NCBI GenBank assembly: GCA_023512835.1
Contig: CM042084.1
Coordinates: 52,925,531-52,989,530 of the forward strand
Direction of reading: 5' to 3'
Length of the DNA: 64,000 bases
Origin: Taxillus chinensis
Taxonomy: Eukaryota > Streptophyta > Magnoliopsida > Santalales > Loranthaceae
The notes beneath the pieces were generated by a model, which had not been told where the DNA came from, did no database searches, and worked only from the letters and a program-made list of their open reading frames with translations. Each line of letters starts with the position of its first letter. Position 1 is the stretch's first letter. The position numbers and the translations under genes were made by a program. This document shows positions 44,115 through 56,268 of the stretch, piece after piece.

Positions 44115-47100
44115 CAGATCAGGGTAGTGAGCACACATTTCAGCTTCACGTTCCCAAGTCTCTTCCTCCATAGCTCGGTGTTTCCACAGTACTCAAACCA
44201 ACGGAATAGTCTTTCCTCGTAGCTGCTTCTCGCGCCTATCCAAAATGCGTATAGGTGCCTCGACAACCGTCACATCCTCCTCAATATCCAGAGTACTCCA
44301 GTCCAACACATGTGTGGGATCGGGATGATATGCCCGCAACTGAGATACATGGAAGACATTATACACTCGACTCAAACTGGGAGGTAATGCCAACCTATAT
44401 GCAACAGGTCCGACCCTACTCAATATCTGAAATGGGCATGTATCGCGGAGATAACTTAGACCCCCTTCCAAATCGCTTATGTCCCCTCCGCGGGGAAACA
44501 CGAAGGAACACGTGGTCTCTAACCAAAAATTCCAACGGACGGCGTCGGTGATCTGCATAAGACTTTTGTCTGCTCTGAGCTGTAAGAAGACGCTGCCTAA
44601 TCAGCTGTACTTTTGCTGTAGCCTCTTGGACCAATTGAGGTCCCAACATAGCTGCCTCTCCAGCTTCTGCCCAACACAATGGACACCGATAGGGTCTACC
44701 ATACAAAGCCTCAAATGGGGCCATTCCTATGGAAGCCTGGTAGCTGTTATTATAAGCAAACTCTACCAGGGGAAGGTGAGAAGCCCATGATCCGCCAAAA
44801 TCAAGCACACAGGCTCTCAACAAATCTTCTAGTGTCTGAATAGTCCTCTCCGACTGACCATCAGTCTCGGGGTGATAAGCAGTACTCAAATTAAGTCGTG
44901 TCCCCAATGCTTCTTGCAAACCACTCCAAAATCGTGAGGTAAACCGTGCATCTCTTGTCTGAAACAATAGACACGGGTACTCCATGCAATCAGACAATTT
45001 CATCAACATATAACTGGCTTAACGTCCCAATGGAGTCTCACTCCCGAATAGCCAAGAAATGGGCTGATTTGGTCAATCGGTCTACAATAACCCAAATCAT
45101 GTCCTTCCTCCATGAAGTAGTAGGAAGTCCTGTCACAAAGTCCATGGTAATATGTTCCCACTTCCACTCAGTCACAGGCAAAGGCTGCAATTGACCAGCA
45201 GGTCGCTGGTGCTCTGCCTTCACTTGCTGACACGTAAGGCACCTGGAAACAAACTCTGCTATACTTCTCTTCAGTCCCGGCCACCAGAATTGTGCTCGCA
45301 CGGCGTGATACATCTTTGTCCCTCTTGGATGTACCGCCAAACGGGAATGATGAAACTCCCTCATCACATCCTCTTGAAGGGAGGGCGGTACTATCAGGCG
45401 CCCCTGAAATCTCAACTCATGTTCAGCTCCCTCTGTCCACTCTTCTGATATCTCACCGACATCTATCTGGGCCCGGATTACTTCACAGTCCCCGTCCCCC
45501 AACTGTCCATCATGGACACGTTGATACAACTCTGGCATCACAGTGATAGGACACAGGGTAACTTCCCCACTGCTAAGATCATGTTGTACTTGAAGCACTG
45601 CTAACTGTTCCATCATTTTCCATTCTCTCATGGAAACTTCAGCCTTTCCCTTCCTACTCAGTGCATCTGCAACTACATTCCCCTTCCTAGGCGTGTAGGA
45701 GAGTGTAAAATCAAACATTTGCAGGTACTCTACCCATCTCCTCTGTCTCAAATTCAGGTCTCTCTGGGTGAAGATATACTGTAGGCTTTTGTGGTCAGTG
45801 TATACCACAAATTTCTCCCCCCAAAGGTAATGTTGCCAAGACTTGAGGGCAAAAATAACTGCTGCTAGCTCCAGGTCGTGTGTTGGGTAATTTTGCTCAT
45901 GGGGCTTCAGCTGTCGCGAGCCATATGCTATGACTTTGTGCTCTTGCATCAGGACACATCCCAATCCAACTCGAGATGCATCACAATACACCTCGTATGG
46001 CACTCCCTCTTGTGGTAAACTCAACACTGGTGTAGTAGTCAGACGAGTCTTCAATTCCTCAAAAGCTTCCTGACACTTGTCTGTCCACTCGAATTTGACT
46101 CCTTTCCGTGTCAGGGCTGTCATCGGCGCTGCCAACCGAGAAAACCCTTCCATAAAATGCCGGTAATACCCCGCCAGACCCAAGAAGCTGCGTATCTCAA
46201 AAACATTCGTGGGCCTCTTCCAAGATGATACCGACTCAATCTTGGTTGGGTCCACTCTAACTCCTTCGGCGGATACCACATGTCTAAGAAAATGCACCTC
46301 TTGCATCCAGAAGTCGCACTTGCTAAATTTAGCATACAATTGATGATCTCGTAGTGTCTGCAACACCACGGTCAGGTGCTCCTCATGCTCAGTTCGTGTC
46401 TTAGAGTACACGAGAATATCGTCAATAAATACCACCACGAGGGAATCTAGGTATGGGGCGAATACCTGATTCATCAGATGCATGAACACCGCCGGTGCGT
46501 TCGTGAGCCCAAAAGGCATCACTAACCACTCATAGTGTCCGTATCTGCACCTGAATGCTGTCTTAGGAATGTCCTCCTTCCTGACCCTCAACTGATGGTA
46601 TCCCGAACGTAGATCAATCTTTGAGAACCACCGTGCTCCACTCAGCTGGTCAAATAAATCATCGATCTGCGGTAAAGGGTATTTGTTCTTGACCGTCACT
46701 TGATTCAGCTTCCGGTAATCAATACAGAGTCGTAATGACCCATCTGCCTTCTTAGCAAACAGAACTGGTGCACCCCAAGGTGAGGTACTTGGGCGAATGA
46801 AACCTTTATCTCCAAGCTCCTTTATTTGAAGCTCCCGTAACTCGGTAGGTCCCATCCGGTATGCTACTTGTGAGATGGGTCCCACCCCTGGAAAAAGCTC
46901 AATCATGAACTCAATACTTCTGTTTGGGGGCAATTCCAATAATTCCCCAGGAAACACATCCTGGAAATTTTCAACAACATCTGGCCACACCCTTTTCTCT
47001 AAGTTACCTTCCTCCTCAAAGGTTAGAGTGGCAAGTCTATGGGTAATATTACCCCATAGCTCCCTCGTCGGTCCTGCTCTCCCAACATTTTTATCCCATT

Positions 47101-48879
47101 CACCCACTAGGGTACAGGAAGATCCAGTGGGTGAAATAAACGACACTCGTCGTCTATAACAATCAATCTTGGCCTGAAAGGCCATCAACCAGTCCATCCC
47201 CATAATCAAACTAAAGGTTCTCATGGGTATCACGTACAAATCAAATGAGAGTTCAACATCTCCTATCGTGAGCACACACTCACGACATACTCGGTAGATT
47301 GACTCCACACCTCCCATTGGTGACTCGACCCTCAGAGGTCTCTCAGCCCTCACACAATCAAGTCCAAGGCTCTCAACCAAGGACTCATCAATCAGGGAGC
47401 ATGAAACTCCGGTATCAAATAGTACAGCAACAACAGTACGAGATATTAAAATAGTACCTCGAACTACCGAAGGTCCGGCTCCACCTTCCTCGGAGGGTGA
47501 TGGTAAGTCCTCCCTCTCAGCTGGTGTTGAGGTAAGCGCAAACACTCTGCCCTGGCTAGCCCCACCACTTGCCTCTACTGCCTTTCCTTTAGTCACCGCC
47601 TGGGGTCCACTTGGACGCCCCTCCGAACCTCCTTGTGGTTGTCTCTCCCCTTGTGGTCTGGTATAGCTGGAACCAGCCTGACTGGCTTGCCAAGAACGTG
47701 CTGGCCTCGGAGCTGGGGCTTGAAATTGGGTCCCACCCCTACTTCCTTGTGTTAAACTTCCAGCTCCCCGGCTGTTCGCTCTACTAAAACACACCGCGCT
47801 GATGTGTCCTGTTTTCCCATAGCTGTGACACGTCAGGTGCTGCTTGGGGCACTCACGTTTGACGTGCCCTGACTGGGCACAACAGGTACACCCGCTTGGG
47901 AAACTCACAGCTGAGCCTCCCTGTCCTCCAAAATAACGGGATCGGGATGGAGCCATTGAAGCTTGACCCCTGTCCTTGGGAAGAGTCCCACTCCCAGGCT
48001 CAACCTTCTGTCTCTTGGTTTCCCCCTGCTTGTCACGCATACTCTGTCCCAGCCGCTCCTGATGAGCCTGCCTCCACTCTTCTAATCCTCTCTCCACAAT
48101 CTTCGCTGTATCCACGACTTCAGCATAAGTCTTCAATCGCAGCATCTCTACTCTTGCCGGGGCAGGCCTGAGTCCCATGGTAAACTTATGGGCCTTCAGG
48201 TCCTCCCTTGAAATCGCTTCTGGAGCAAATCGACTCAGCCCTCTAAAATCTCGTTCATACTCTGCCACCGTACGCGATCCCTACTTAAAACTGCTGAACT
48301 CCTCCCGTTTCTGCCACCGCAGTGACTCTGGGAAGAACTCCTCATGGAACAATTGGAGGAACTCATTCCAGGACATGGCCTCCATGTCTCGGCTTCCTGA
48401 AATGCTAAGCCACCATTCCAATGCCTCCTCCTCCAACTGTCGGACTGCCAGCCTCACCTTGTCTTCCTTTTGGGGTCGGAGAAAGGAGAATATATGCTCG
48501 ATCTGTCGTAGCCAATGCTCTGCTGCTAAAGGTTCAGCTCCTCCCTTGAACCTTGGTGGGTGTTCCTTCCGGAACCGTGTCACCACATCTCCCTCTTCCT
48601 GCCTCATCGGCCCTTCTTGCCTACGCGAAGGTCCTGCCTCACAGGGTGGAGAGGGTGGCGCTGCCTGTCGTGCCATCATCTCCTGACGTACCTCGTTTAG
48701 GATCTCCCCCTGAGATCCTCACGCATTCCCTGTACGTTCTCACTTAAGGCCCGGACTTGGGCCATGATCCGCTCCAGGGGATCATTGCCCTCTACTCGTT
48801 GTCCTCTCTCCTGTCCAGCACATGCAGATGATTCATCTTCTACAGCTGGGGTAGCTCGGGTTACTCTCCTAGGAGGCAT
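44094..48879 (-). pseudogene. gag-pol of element C, nearly intact
   Basis: Starts MPPRRVTRATPAVEDESSAC at 48879, with a frame shift near 48700. Gag core FRKEHPPRFKGGAEPLAAEH and FLQLFHEEFFPESLRWQKRE follow. A TAG at 48278-48280 replaces the Gln codon seen in element B (SLKQGS). Then 1076 codons are open to 45038: zinc knuckle, protease [16 protein letters not shown] with [10 protein letters not shown], RNase H ([18 protein letters not shown]), integrase zinc finger and [20 protein letters not shown]. Small shifts near 45038, 44450 and 44195 separate the integrase end (YHPETDGQSERTIQTLEDLL), HVFLRVSPRRGHKRFG and the chromodomain-like tail, which stops at 44094. Confidence 0.93.
48278..48280 (-). 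other. In-frame stop in gag of element C
   Basis: Minus-strand AAG TAG GGA replaces the expected AAG CAG GGA (Lys-Gln-Gly), judged from the same peptide in element B. It is the only stop between 48679 and 45038. Confidence 0.8.
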
Positions 48880-49347
48880 ATTCTACATATCAAACAAGAC
48901 TAGAGTCAGCATTTCTCAGACTCTACACACCCTCATCCCTATGGGCCATGAGGTACTCAAGCATCTTTTCCTATGCAGGCATACATAACAAGCACTCAGA
49001 ATTTCAACAAGTACATCACGAGTCTCATAGTCACACATAACAACAATTTCATAGCAACAATTCTCAACAACAATTCACAGCAACGATTTTCAGCAACAAT
49101 TTTCAGCAACACAACATTCCGAATCATAACATTTATATTGAAATTAAACTAGTGCCCTAATAACAATGCATGTATGCACCCCCAACCCAAATGCAAATGT
49201 CCTACCCCTTGGTCTAACTACCCCTGAGTACACCCTAGAAACCCAGATAGAACCACGGTGATCAGGCGTGTCCTATACTGCCTCCTAAGAGCCTCAAAAG
49301 TAATTATCCCTCCCCACTATCCTAAGTCCACTAGACCATGAACTTGG

Positions 49348-49359
49348 GCTCTGATACCA
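49348..49359 (-). other. Primer-binding site of element C
   Basis: Minus-strand TGGTATCAGAGC, three bases inside the 5' LTR end at 49363. Initiator-Met tRNA type. Confidence 0.92.
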
Positions 49360-50017
49360 TATTGTCACGCCCCAATTTCCTTTCACTTGGAAATGGGTAA
49401 TGACCGCCCATGCCCGAACCCAAAGGGTTAAGGGGTTGGTGCAAGCACCTAAAAGAAAAAGGACTTGACATGGGTGCTATCCCAAACTTGTACAACCAGG
49501 CTACATGCCACGGGGCATGCTCCTACTCCCAAACCATGCATACAACCACAAATTAAATAATAATCATATCTCAATTTATTACATTTTAAAGGGGCCCAAA
49601 GTCCATTACAACTCAATTGGGGAAAAACTCTCATCAAACCATAATATATTCTATTTACAAACAATCCAAACCATAAAAGCACAATTCCACAAAAACAATG
49701 AAATTAATAAAATCTTCAGCCTCAGTAGCCTACCATCACAGCTCTTTCACCTACCGCCTGCTAAACCCTGCAAAAGAACAGTTTATAGGAGGGGTGAGCA
49801 AACCATAGCTCAGTAGGGTTCCAGTCTCCCCTGACCCGTCCCATTCTATAATATGCATGACAAGTGTATGCTTGTGCTCGTGTAGTGTAAGGACCCGTAC
49901 CTGTATGAGGTTGAAAGTTAGGACCATATAGAGTTTGGAATACTTATCCGCCAATGTGGCCTTAGTGTTAGCATTTTGTGCTATTATTATTATTATTAGT
50001 ATAATTGCACAGTATTA

Positions 50018-50072
<55 letters not shown>

Positions 50073-50320
50073 GGTTATCATCATTATTATTATTAGCCTC
50101 TTAATTAATTATATTATTATTATTATTATGTTATTGTGATATTGATTATTAGTATTATTATTATTATTAGTATTAGATTCTATAATATATTTATGTTAGT
50201 ATAAAAGGTGAACCTAGGGCACAAACCTACGTTCCTTCCGTTCTACACAGAGTTTGGTGGGGAAGAGCAGTTAATTGAAGCCATCGTTGCATTCAATCAA
50301 TTCTTCGATACTAAATCTAG

Positions 50321-50982
50321 GTAGGTGATTCGTTTCTTAATTATTCTATTGCATGTAGATGATTGGAAATAGTACATAGAATTTAAGTCTGTAGATGTAT
50401 GCCGAAATCATTGTCGTTGTTCAGCTTCCGATAATCCGTTGCCTCGTTGACTTCAAGGACCCGTTGTGGTCGTGCAGACGTGAAGAAGGCAGGGGCAGCG
50501 GCATCAGTGCCGCCCCCGTGGGTCAGATCCGTGCACCCGCGCGAAAGACAAAGGAAGGCAGGGGCGCGGTGTCAGCGCTGCCCCGTGAGTCGTCCCCGCG
50601 CGCCCGTGTGGGTGTGAGGAAGGGAAGGGGCGCGGCGTCAGTGCTGCCCTGTGAGTCGTCCCCGCGCGCCCGCATGGGTGTGAGGGAGGGAAGGGGCACG
50701 GCGTCAGCGCTGCCCCGCGATCCGTGTCTGTGCGCCAGAGCGGTGGCGTGGACAAAGGCAGAGGGACGGCAGCGTCTTGCCGCCTTGCAGGTTTTCACCA
50801 CCCGTTAACGGGCTGGTGTGTTTTGGGGCCGGTCCTCTAGGCCGGTTTGCTTGGGTTCTACAAAATAATAATAATAATAATGGTAACAAAAGAGAGAGCA
50901 TCTCACGTGGGTTTGGGAAGGTCGGTCGGGAATGTGGGCAAAACGAGCACATCCAATTTTGTCGTGTGTTTTGATATATATA

Positions 50983-51029
<47 letters not shown>

Positions 51030-51759
51030 CATACACAGTATATAATATAACACTTGATTTAGGCATACGTGTGTCGGAGATATACATATACACTAGTAAG
51101 GTATGTGATTAATATTATATATATATATATATTCACTGTGTTGAAAATTCACCAAGTTATGTAAGTATTATTGGACTTGACATTATCAATTTTTATTTAT
51201 TTATTCACTTACATGTAGGTATATCGTTTGGGGTACAATGTTACTGGTTTTGTGATTAAAAAGTTTTGGTATGGTTATCGTATTGAGTACTATATTGGAC
51301 ATTCTGTTATTAATTATGTGTGGATGTGATAATTCGGTGTTTATTAATTATGGGTGTGGATTTTGTTATGAATTGGTTGGGTTAACCGCGGGTCCCACAT
51401 AGGGCTGGCAAGAGGCCGTAGGTCCCTTATGTGGCTGGTAACCCAGGTCCCATATGTGGCAGGTTGTCGTAAGGACACCACAGGTCCCACATATGGCTGT
51501 CTAGTAGTGATATGAATTCCTGGAGTTGGTGGCGGAAATCCCGTGGATGGATGAATGGCCGGTGTGAACCTTTGATGGAAATGTGATGTGATGTCTTATT
51601 TGTGATTTAATGAAATTTAATTGTGATAGAATGTGACACTCCACTAGCACAAGCATACACTAATCATACAGACATAGGAACTTGTGTAATAGAGTACTGG
51701 AGATGGGGATCACCTACGGGGCATTCGTGCCTACCCTGCTTTATTTCTATTTCCTACAG
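50321..51759 (+). other. Intron-like interval in solo LTR E
   Basis: The donor-like AATCTAG|GTAGGTGATT and the acceptor-like GCTTTATTTCTATTTCCTACAG are 1439 bp apart, with TATAAAAG 120 bp upstream of the donor. The layout is the same as in A, B and C, although the sequence between is unrelated. Confidence 0.5.
50486..50730 (+). repeat. GC-rich minisatellite in LTR E
   Basis: About three imperfect units of roughly 66 bp, each with GGGGCGCGGCGTCAG, GCTGCCCCGTGAGTCG and CCCCGCGCGCCC. CpG-dense DNA is unusual in this AT-rich window. Both strands are open through it, but the frames are repeat by-products. Confidence 0.75.
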
Positions 51760-53485
51760 GTTGTAGGGAGTAGCTGGTGGAGCCATAGTGAAGCAGGACG
51801 GGACATCCTTGGTGTAGAATTTATTTAGTAGACGATTTGTTTTTATTTTAATTTTGTCATTTTATTTCCCAGACTTGGGTCCGCGGCAGTTGTAGAACCT
51901 TGTTTGGTGAAACTTATATGTGAGTTATTCTGTGTGTTGGATATTATGGGAATTGAATGCAATGTCGTATCATTTTAATAAATCTTGAATTGAATGCATT
52001 GTGAAATACAATTCTACCCCTGTTGTGGTGTTGTACATGATTGGGTTGAACACTAATCCCCTCGACCCCTGTGGTGTGGGTGTGGGGAAGTCGCGTTCCT
52101 AGTTCAACTGATTTTTTTTTAAAATTTGAGGGCGTGACATGTAGTGCCTAAAGCTAAACAACACACATCACCCAGTAACACACCATTTACCTGTGCCCAC
52201 ACTGGAGGGCAGAGGACACCCCGCCACCACGGCGACATGACATACCACATCCAGGCGAATGTTGCATGGTCACCAATGCAACATTTTCCACCCGAGTCAG
52301 ATATGGCCATCACCTCCTCGGATGCCATACCTACCCTCAGGAATGGGTGCAGACTTAGCCCACCGTCGTGAGTGCTACACCGAGACTCAGGACCGCAGTC
52401 CTGGCCAAATCTCAAAGGGGGTCCAGTAGTTGTGCCTGGCCCATAAGTCATCTCAACCCACAAGTGTTTGGGTACTCATTCTCAAATACAAGGTCACAGC
52501 ATCTCAGCAAATACATTTCAAGTACATCTCAGTAAACACAGCTCAAACGCAAGTGTAACTCAGTAATGCAACTCAGGCATACATTTTAACTTAGTACAAA
52601 GTAACTCAGAGAGCATAACTCAAATATATCAATGCAACTCAGCAAGCATAACTCAGATATACAAATGTAAATCAACATTGCATTCAGCTCATACTGTTTA
52701 ACACTAATCACTAACATTCACAGTTTATAGTTCTACCAACATAGGTATTTTTGAGCTGTTTTGGCAAATTTTAAGACAAATTCAACTCATGCTTATTATC
52801 CAAATCACTATATTTTTCACACAAGGGACTTCTGGCTAAATGGGGCATCCAAAAGAAGCAAAATGAAGGGTGCACGTCATATGGGCCATATGACGTGCAG
52901 GGGTATTTTTGTCTCCCTACATTCTACACACCTCAAGGATGTCTGGGGTAAATTTTTAGGGTAATTGGACCTGCATGCCAATTGGGGATATGGCGTGCAA
53001 ATTGGCGTGCAGCCATGTTTTGGCACAGTTTTCTTTGTTTTGTTATTCTAAAGACTTCTCTCTAAAGAACCCACCTCCAATTCCGGTTAGTTTGTAAATT
53101 ATTAGGCTTTAAACCTAGGATACAAGGCCTATTTTCAATTCCAGCCCCTACACTCATGCTTAACCACCCATCCAGACAAACCCAGGCCATCCAAATCAAT
53201 TTTCCCTCATATATCTATTGAAAATCTCACAATAAACCAACACGTGCTTATATATATATAGGTATATACTCATCATCACATCCATGACAGGTAAAAATCC
53301 AGAATTTTGTGAGAGAGTTTTAAGGGTTGATCAAGAAATCCCTACCTCAAGAATTTGGGAATACAACAGATCGTTGTATCCTAGCTATCTCGACGCCTCC
53401 GGTCTCCCGTCGTCAGCAGGAACCTCAGATCGTCGGCCTTGGATCGTCTCCCTCCCTCTCTGGCCGTCTCTCCCTTTCTCTGGCC

Positions 53486-53533
<48 letters not shown>

Positions 53534-53963
53534 ACGGCTGCTAGGGTTTGCAAAATGAGAAATCCCTTAATTTTTAACCCTTTTTCTTTATATATTTTCC
53601 CACATAATCAAAACGACGTAGTTTTGATGAAGTGAATCCCTATATCAAAACGACATAGTTTTGATTAATTAAAAGCCCAGCATCTAAAAGCCTAAAGGCC
53701 AAGGTTTTCTAACCCATCTCTTAAGCTCAACAGCCCAATTCATTAAGCCCAACGAATATTTAAAATAAATCCCTCAAACAAATATTATTTACGATATGTG
53801 AAATTCCCAAAATACCCCTCAGGGCCTCGAACTCCAACTTCAGCCCAAGTATAGTCAAAATTCTCCATTCGATTAGCACATCACTGTTCTGATGTTCATT
53901 CTCTAAGACAAGGTCTCTTACTTAAGGCTATCTCCAAGAACCCCTCAAACACGGGTCCTTACA

Positions 53964-55535
53964 GAGGGAATCTTCAGATAGACAGGAAGAAACTTTGAGC
54001 CATCGAAGAATGGGAGACACCTAGGAGAGTTTATGAACTGCGATCATTCCTTTGATTGGTGAACTACTATAGAAGATTCATTCATGGATATTCACACATT
54101 GCTGCTCTCTTAACACAATTATTAAATAAGAACAAGCATTGGGTGTGGGGTAAGACTTGGCATGAGGCCTTTGAAGAGCTGAAGTGGATGGTGATGGTAG
54201 AATCGGTCACGACGTTATTGGATCACAAGAAGCCATATGAGGTAAATACGGATGCTTCTGATTTTTCCATTGGCAGTGTTTTTTTGTAGGAAGAACATCC
54301 AATTGCCTATGAGAGTCGGAAACTCAATGATACCGAGCGAAGGTACGTGGTGCATGAGAAGGAAATGACAGCTGTCATGCATTGTTTGTGGACATGGAGG
54401 CATTACTTGCTTGGTGCAAAGTTTGTGGTGAAGACGGATAACAGTGCAATGAGTTACTTCCTTACTCAAAGGAACCTAACTCTAAAGAAGAACAAGCGTT
54501 GGGTGTGGGGCAAGACTTGGCCTGAGGCCTTTGAGGAGCTGAAGTGGATGGTGATGACAGAACCGGTCATGACGTTATTGGATCACACGAAGCCGTATGA
54601 GGTAAATACGGATGCTTCTGATTTTTCCATTGACAGTGTTCTTATGTGGGAAGGACATCCAATTGCCTATGAGAGTTGGAAACTCAATGATACCAAGCGA
54701 AGGTACGTGGTGCATGAGAAGGAAATGACAGTTGTCATGCATTGTCTATGGACATGGAGGCATTACTTACTTGGTGCAAAGTTTGTGGTGAAGACGGATA
54801 ACAGTGCAATGAGTTACTTCCTTACTCAAAGGAACCTAACTCCAAAACAAGCAAGGTGGCAAGGATTCCTGGCGGAATTTAATTTTGTGTTGGAGTATAA
54901 ACAAGGCACAACAAACATGGTGGCAGATGCGTTAAGCATGAAGGCAGAACTTGCAGCCATCAGCCAACCACAATTTCCCTTACTTTCAAGGTTGAAGGAG
55001 GGGATGGAGCATGACTCATTGGCCAAATACTTGGGGGAGTGTGTCAAGGCTGGGAAGACACGCAAATTCTGGCTAAAGGATAAGTTGCTCTACACGCAAA
55101 GGGAGCGTGTTTTTGATCTGAAGTGGGGAAATCTTCGGAAGGAGATTCTGAAGGAGTGTCATGACTAAAAATGGGGGGCACATCCTGGAATCGACCATAC
55201 ATTGGCGTTGGTGGAGAGAACCTACTACTGGCCTCAAATGGGTGGGGATGTCCAAATGTACATAAGGATTTGTCTTGTGTTCCAACAAGACAAGGTGGAC
55301 AATCAGAAACTAGCAGGGTTATTGGAACCATTGCTTACTCTGGAAAGACCATGGGAGAGTGTTTCAATGGATTTCATTGTTTGTCTTCCAAAGTCAGAAG
55401 GTTGCAGCATGATCATTGTGGTGGTCGATCGATTCTCGAAGTATGGAGTCTTTGCTGTGGCTCCAAAGGATTGTACAATAGATAACACAACCCGATTATT
55501 TTTCAAGCATGTGGTGAAATACTGAGTATTCCAAA
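53964..55535 (+). pseudogene. pol of element D, right part (RT end, RNase H, integrase start)
   Basis: After the target-site duplication the RT thumb resumes: AIEEWETPRRVYELRSFL and VNYYRRFIHGYSHIA. A 120-codon RT/RNase H segment (WVWGKTWHEAFEELKW, YEVNTDASDFSIGSVF, YVVHEKEMTAVMHCLWTWRH, FVVKTDNSAMSYFLTQRNLT) is present twice in frame. Then come ARWQGFLAEFNFVLEYKQGT, VADALS, the integrase zinc finger (HPGIDHTLALVERTYYWPQM) and core start SMDFIVCLPKSEGCSMIIVV. The homology ends at FFKHVVKY and a stop (about 55524), so the integrase catalytic region is cut off. Confidence 0.9.
54127..54846 (+). repeat. In-frame 360-bp tandem duplication in element D
   Basis: 54127-54486 and 54487-54846 are direct repeats with the same 120-codon reading, each from KNKHWVWGKTW to TQRNLT. 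They differ by scattered substitutions; the first copy has a stop (TAG near 54287) where the second reads Met-Trp. Confidence 0.88.
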
Positions 55536-55682
55536 GTCGTTGATCTGCATGTATGTGACTTCTTCTTTCAAAGTGGGATCGACAAATTCGTTGTTGACGA
55601 TGTCCTATAACTCTTGTGAGCCAAATAATGCCTTGAATTGAATGCACTATTTTTTATAATTTTCTTTCTTTACTTGTAGGGG
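55536..55682. other. Unassigned sequence after element D
   Basis: No homology recognised after the integrase stops. The sequence is moderately AT-rich. Confidence 0.4.
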
Positions 55683-56268
55683 TGTTAAATGGGCGGGCCG
55701 GGCTTAGCTAGGCCATTATAATAATAATAATATATTATTATTATTATTATTATTATTATTCTTACATATACTAATTACGTAAATATATTCAATAAGTATC
55801 ATATAGCCTAAGGGTTGGATGCTGTTTGTATTTTAGAGGAGGTTTGGGGTTTGAGTTACACTAATAGCATTTTATCAAAGGTTTTTTAGCATATTTTGGA
55901 GTTTTGGGTTTGTGGGTTGGCTTGGGCACTTGGGACCGCGGGTCTGTATGGCCAGCAAGGGCTTAATGGGGCGGGTGCAAGTTTGGGTTTGTGGGTTGGG
56001 TGGGGTGCAGGGGTCTTTGTGGGCAACCGGGTTGCTTGATGCGGTGGGTGCGGATTTGGGTTTGTGGGGTGAGTGGGTCTGCATGGGCTGAGGCCCACAG
56101 GTTAGCCCGTATCTGTTTGGGCTAAGCCCGTTTAAATCGCAGCTCGCGCTTTATAAACCGTGTAGGCCCACTATTAAATGAGCTCAAAATTATGAGCTTG
56201 GCCCTGTCCATATTGCGGGGGCTAGCGCGCATGGGCCGCGGGCGTCTGGACCATTTAACATGCCTATT
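55683..56268. mobile_element. Possible short inverted-repeat element with GGGCC-type ends
   Basis: The left end TGTTAAATGGGCGGGCC and the right end, reversed, TGTTAAATGGTCCAGACGCCC are about 590 bp apart. The interior has (TAA)n at 55718-55760 and repeated GGGTTTGTGGGTTGG words. The ends resemble common plant hAT-type MITEs. I could not find a matching 8-bp duplication. Confidence 0.35.

Larger units (their letters stand above)
49886..52139 (+). mobile_element. Solo LTR E (2254 bp)
   Basis: Starts TGTAAGGACCCGTACCTG and ends GAGGGCGTGACA, flanked by a perfect TGTAG duplication (49881-49885, 52140-52144). No internal region exists, so it is a solo LTR left by LTR-LTR recombination. Ends match the A/B/C group. 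Inside are (AAT)n at about 50020-50070, TATAAAAG at 50200, a donor-like CTAG|GTAGGT at 50321, a GC-rich minisatellite, (TA)n at about 50970-51025 and an acceptor-like TTTCCTACAG ending at 51759. Confidence 0.95.
41622..53963 (-). mobile_element. Ty3/gypsy chromovirus C, full length, holding solo LTR E
   Basis: A minus-strand element with 3' LTR 41622-43946, coding region 44094-48879 and 5' LTR 49363-53963. The 5-bp target-site duplication GAGGG (41617-41621, 53964-53968) is perfect. It is the best-preserved element in the window: one reading block of 1076 codons covers zinc finger to integrase core. Without the inserted solo LTR the 5' LTR is about 2342 bp, close to the 2325 bp of the 3' LTR. 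Confidence 0.97.
49363..53963 (-). repeat. 5' LTR of element C, interrupted by solo LTR E
   Basis: Matches the 3' LTR in two blocks, 49363-49885 and 52140-53963, on either side of element E. The palindromes, TATA (53586-53594), donor-like site (53344-53345) and acceptor-like site (49768-49769) are all present. Confidence 0.95.
40815..55535 (+). mobile_element. Ty3/gypsy remnant D, split by element C
   Basis: Two pieces of one gypsy pol, 40815-41621 and 53964-55535, are interrupted by element C. The join is proved by the GAGGG target-site duplication and by continuation of the reverse transcriptase. Gag, LTRs and the integrase end are missing. Its RT ([18 protein letters not shown]) differs clearly from that of A, B and C, so it is another gypsy lineage and older. 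Confidence 0.9.

Noticed and set aside
50970..51030. (TA)n tract as an origin or cruciform regulatory site
   Set aside because: It is a simple microsatellite inside an LTR. Hairpin potential follows from the repeat alone.
55718..55760. (TAA)n repeat as evidence of a LINE or SINE tail
   Set aside because: It lies inside a possible inverted-repeat element and no LINE or SINE coding or promoter motif is near.
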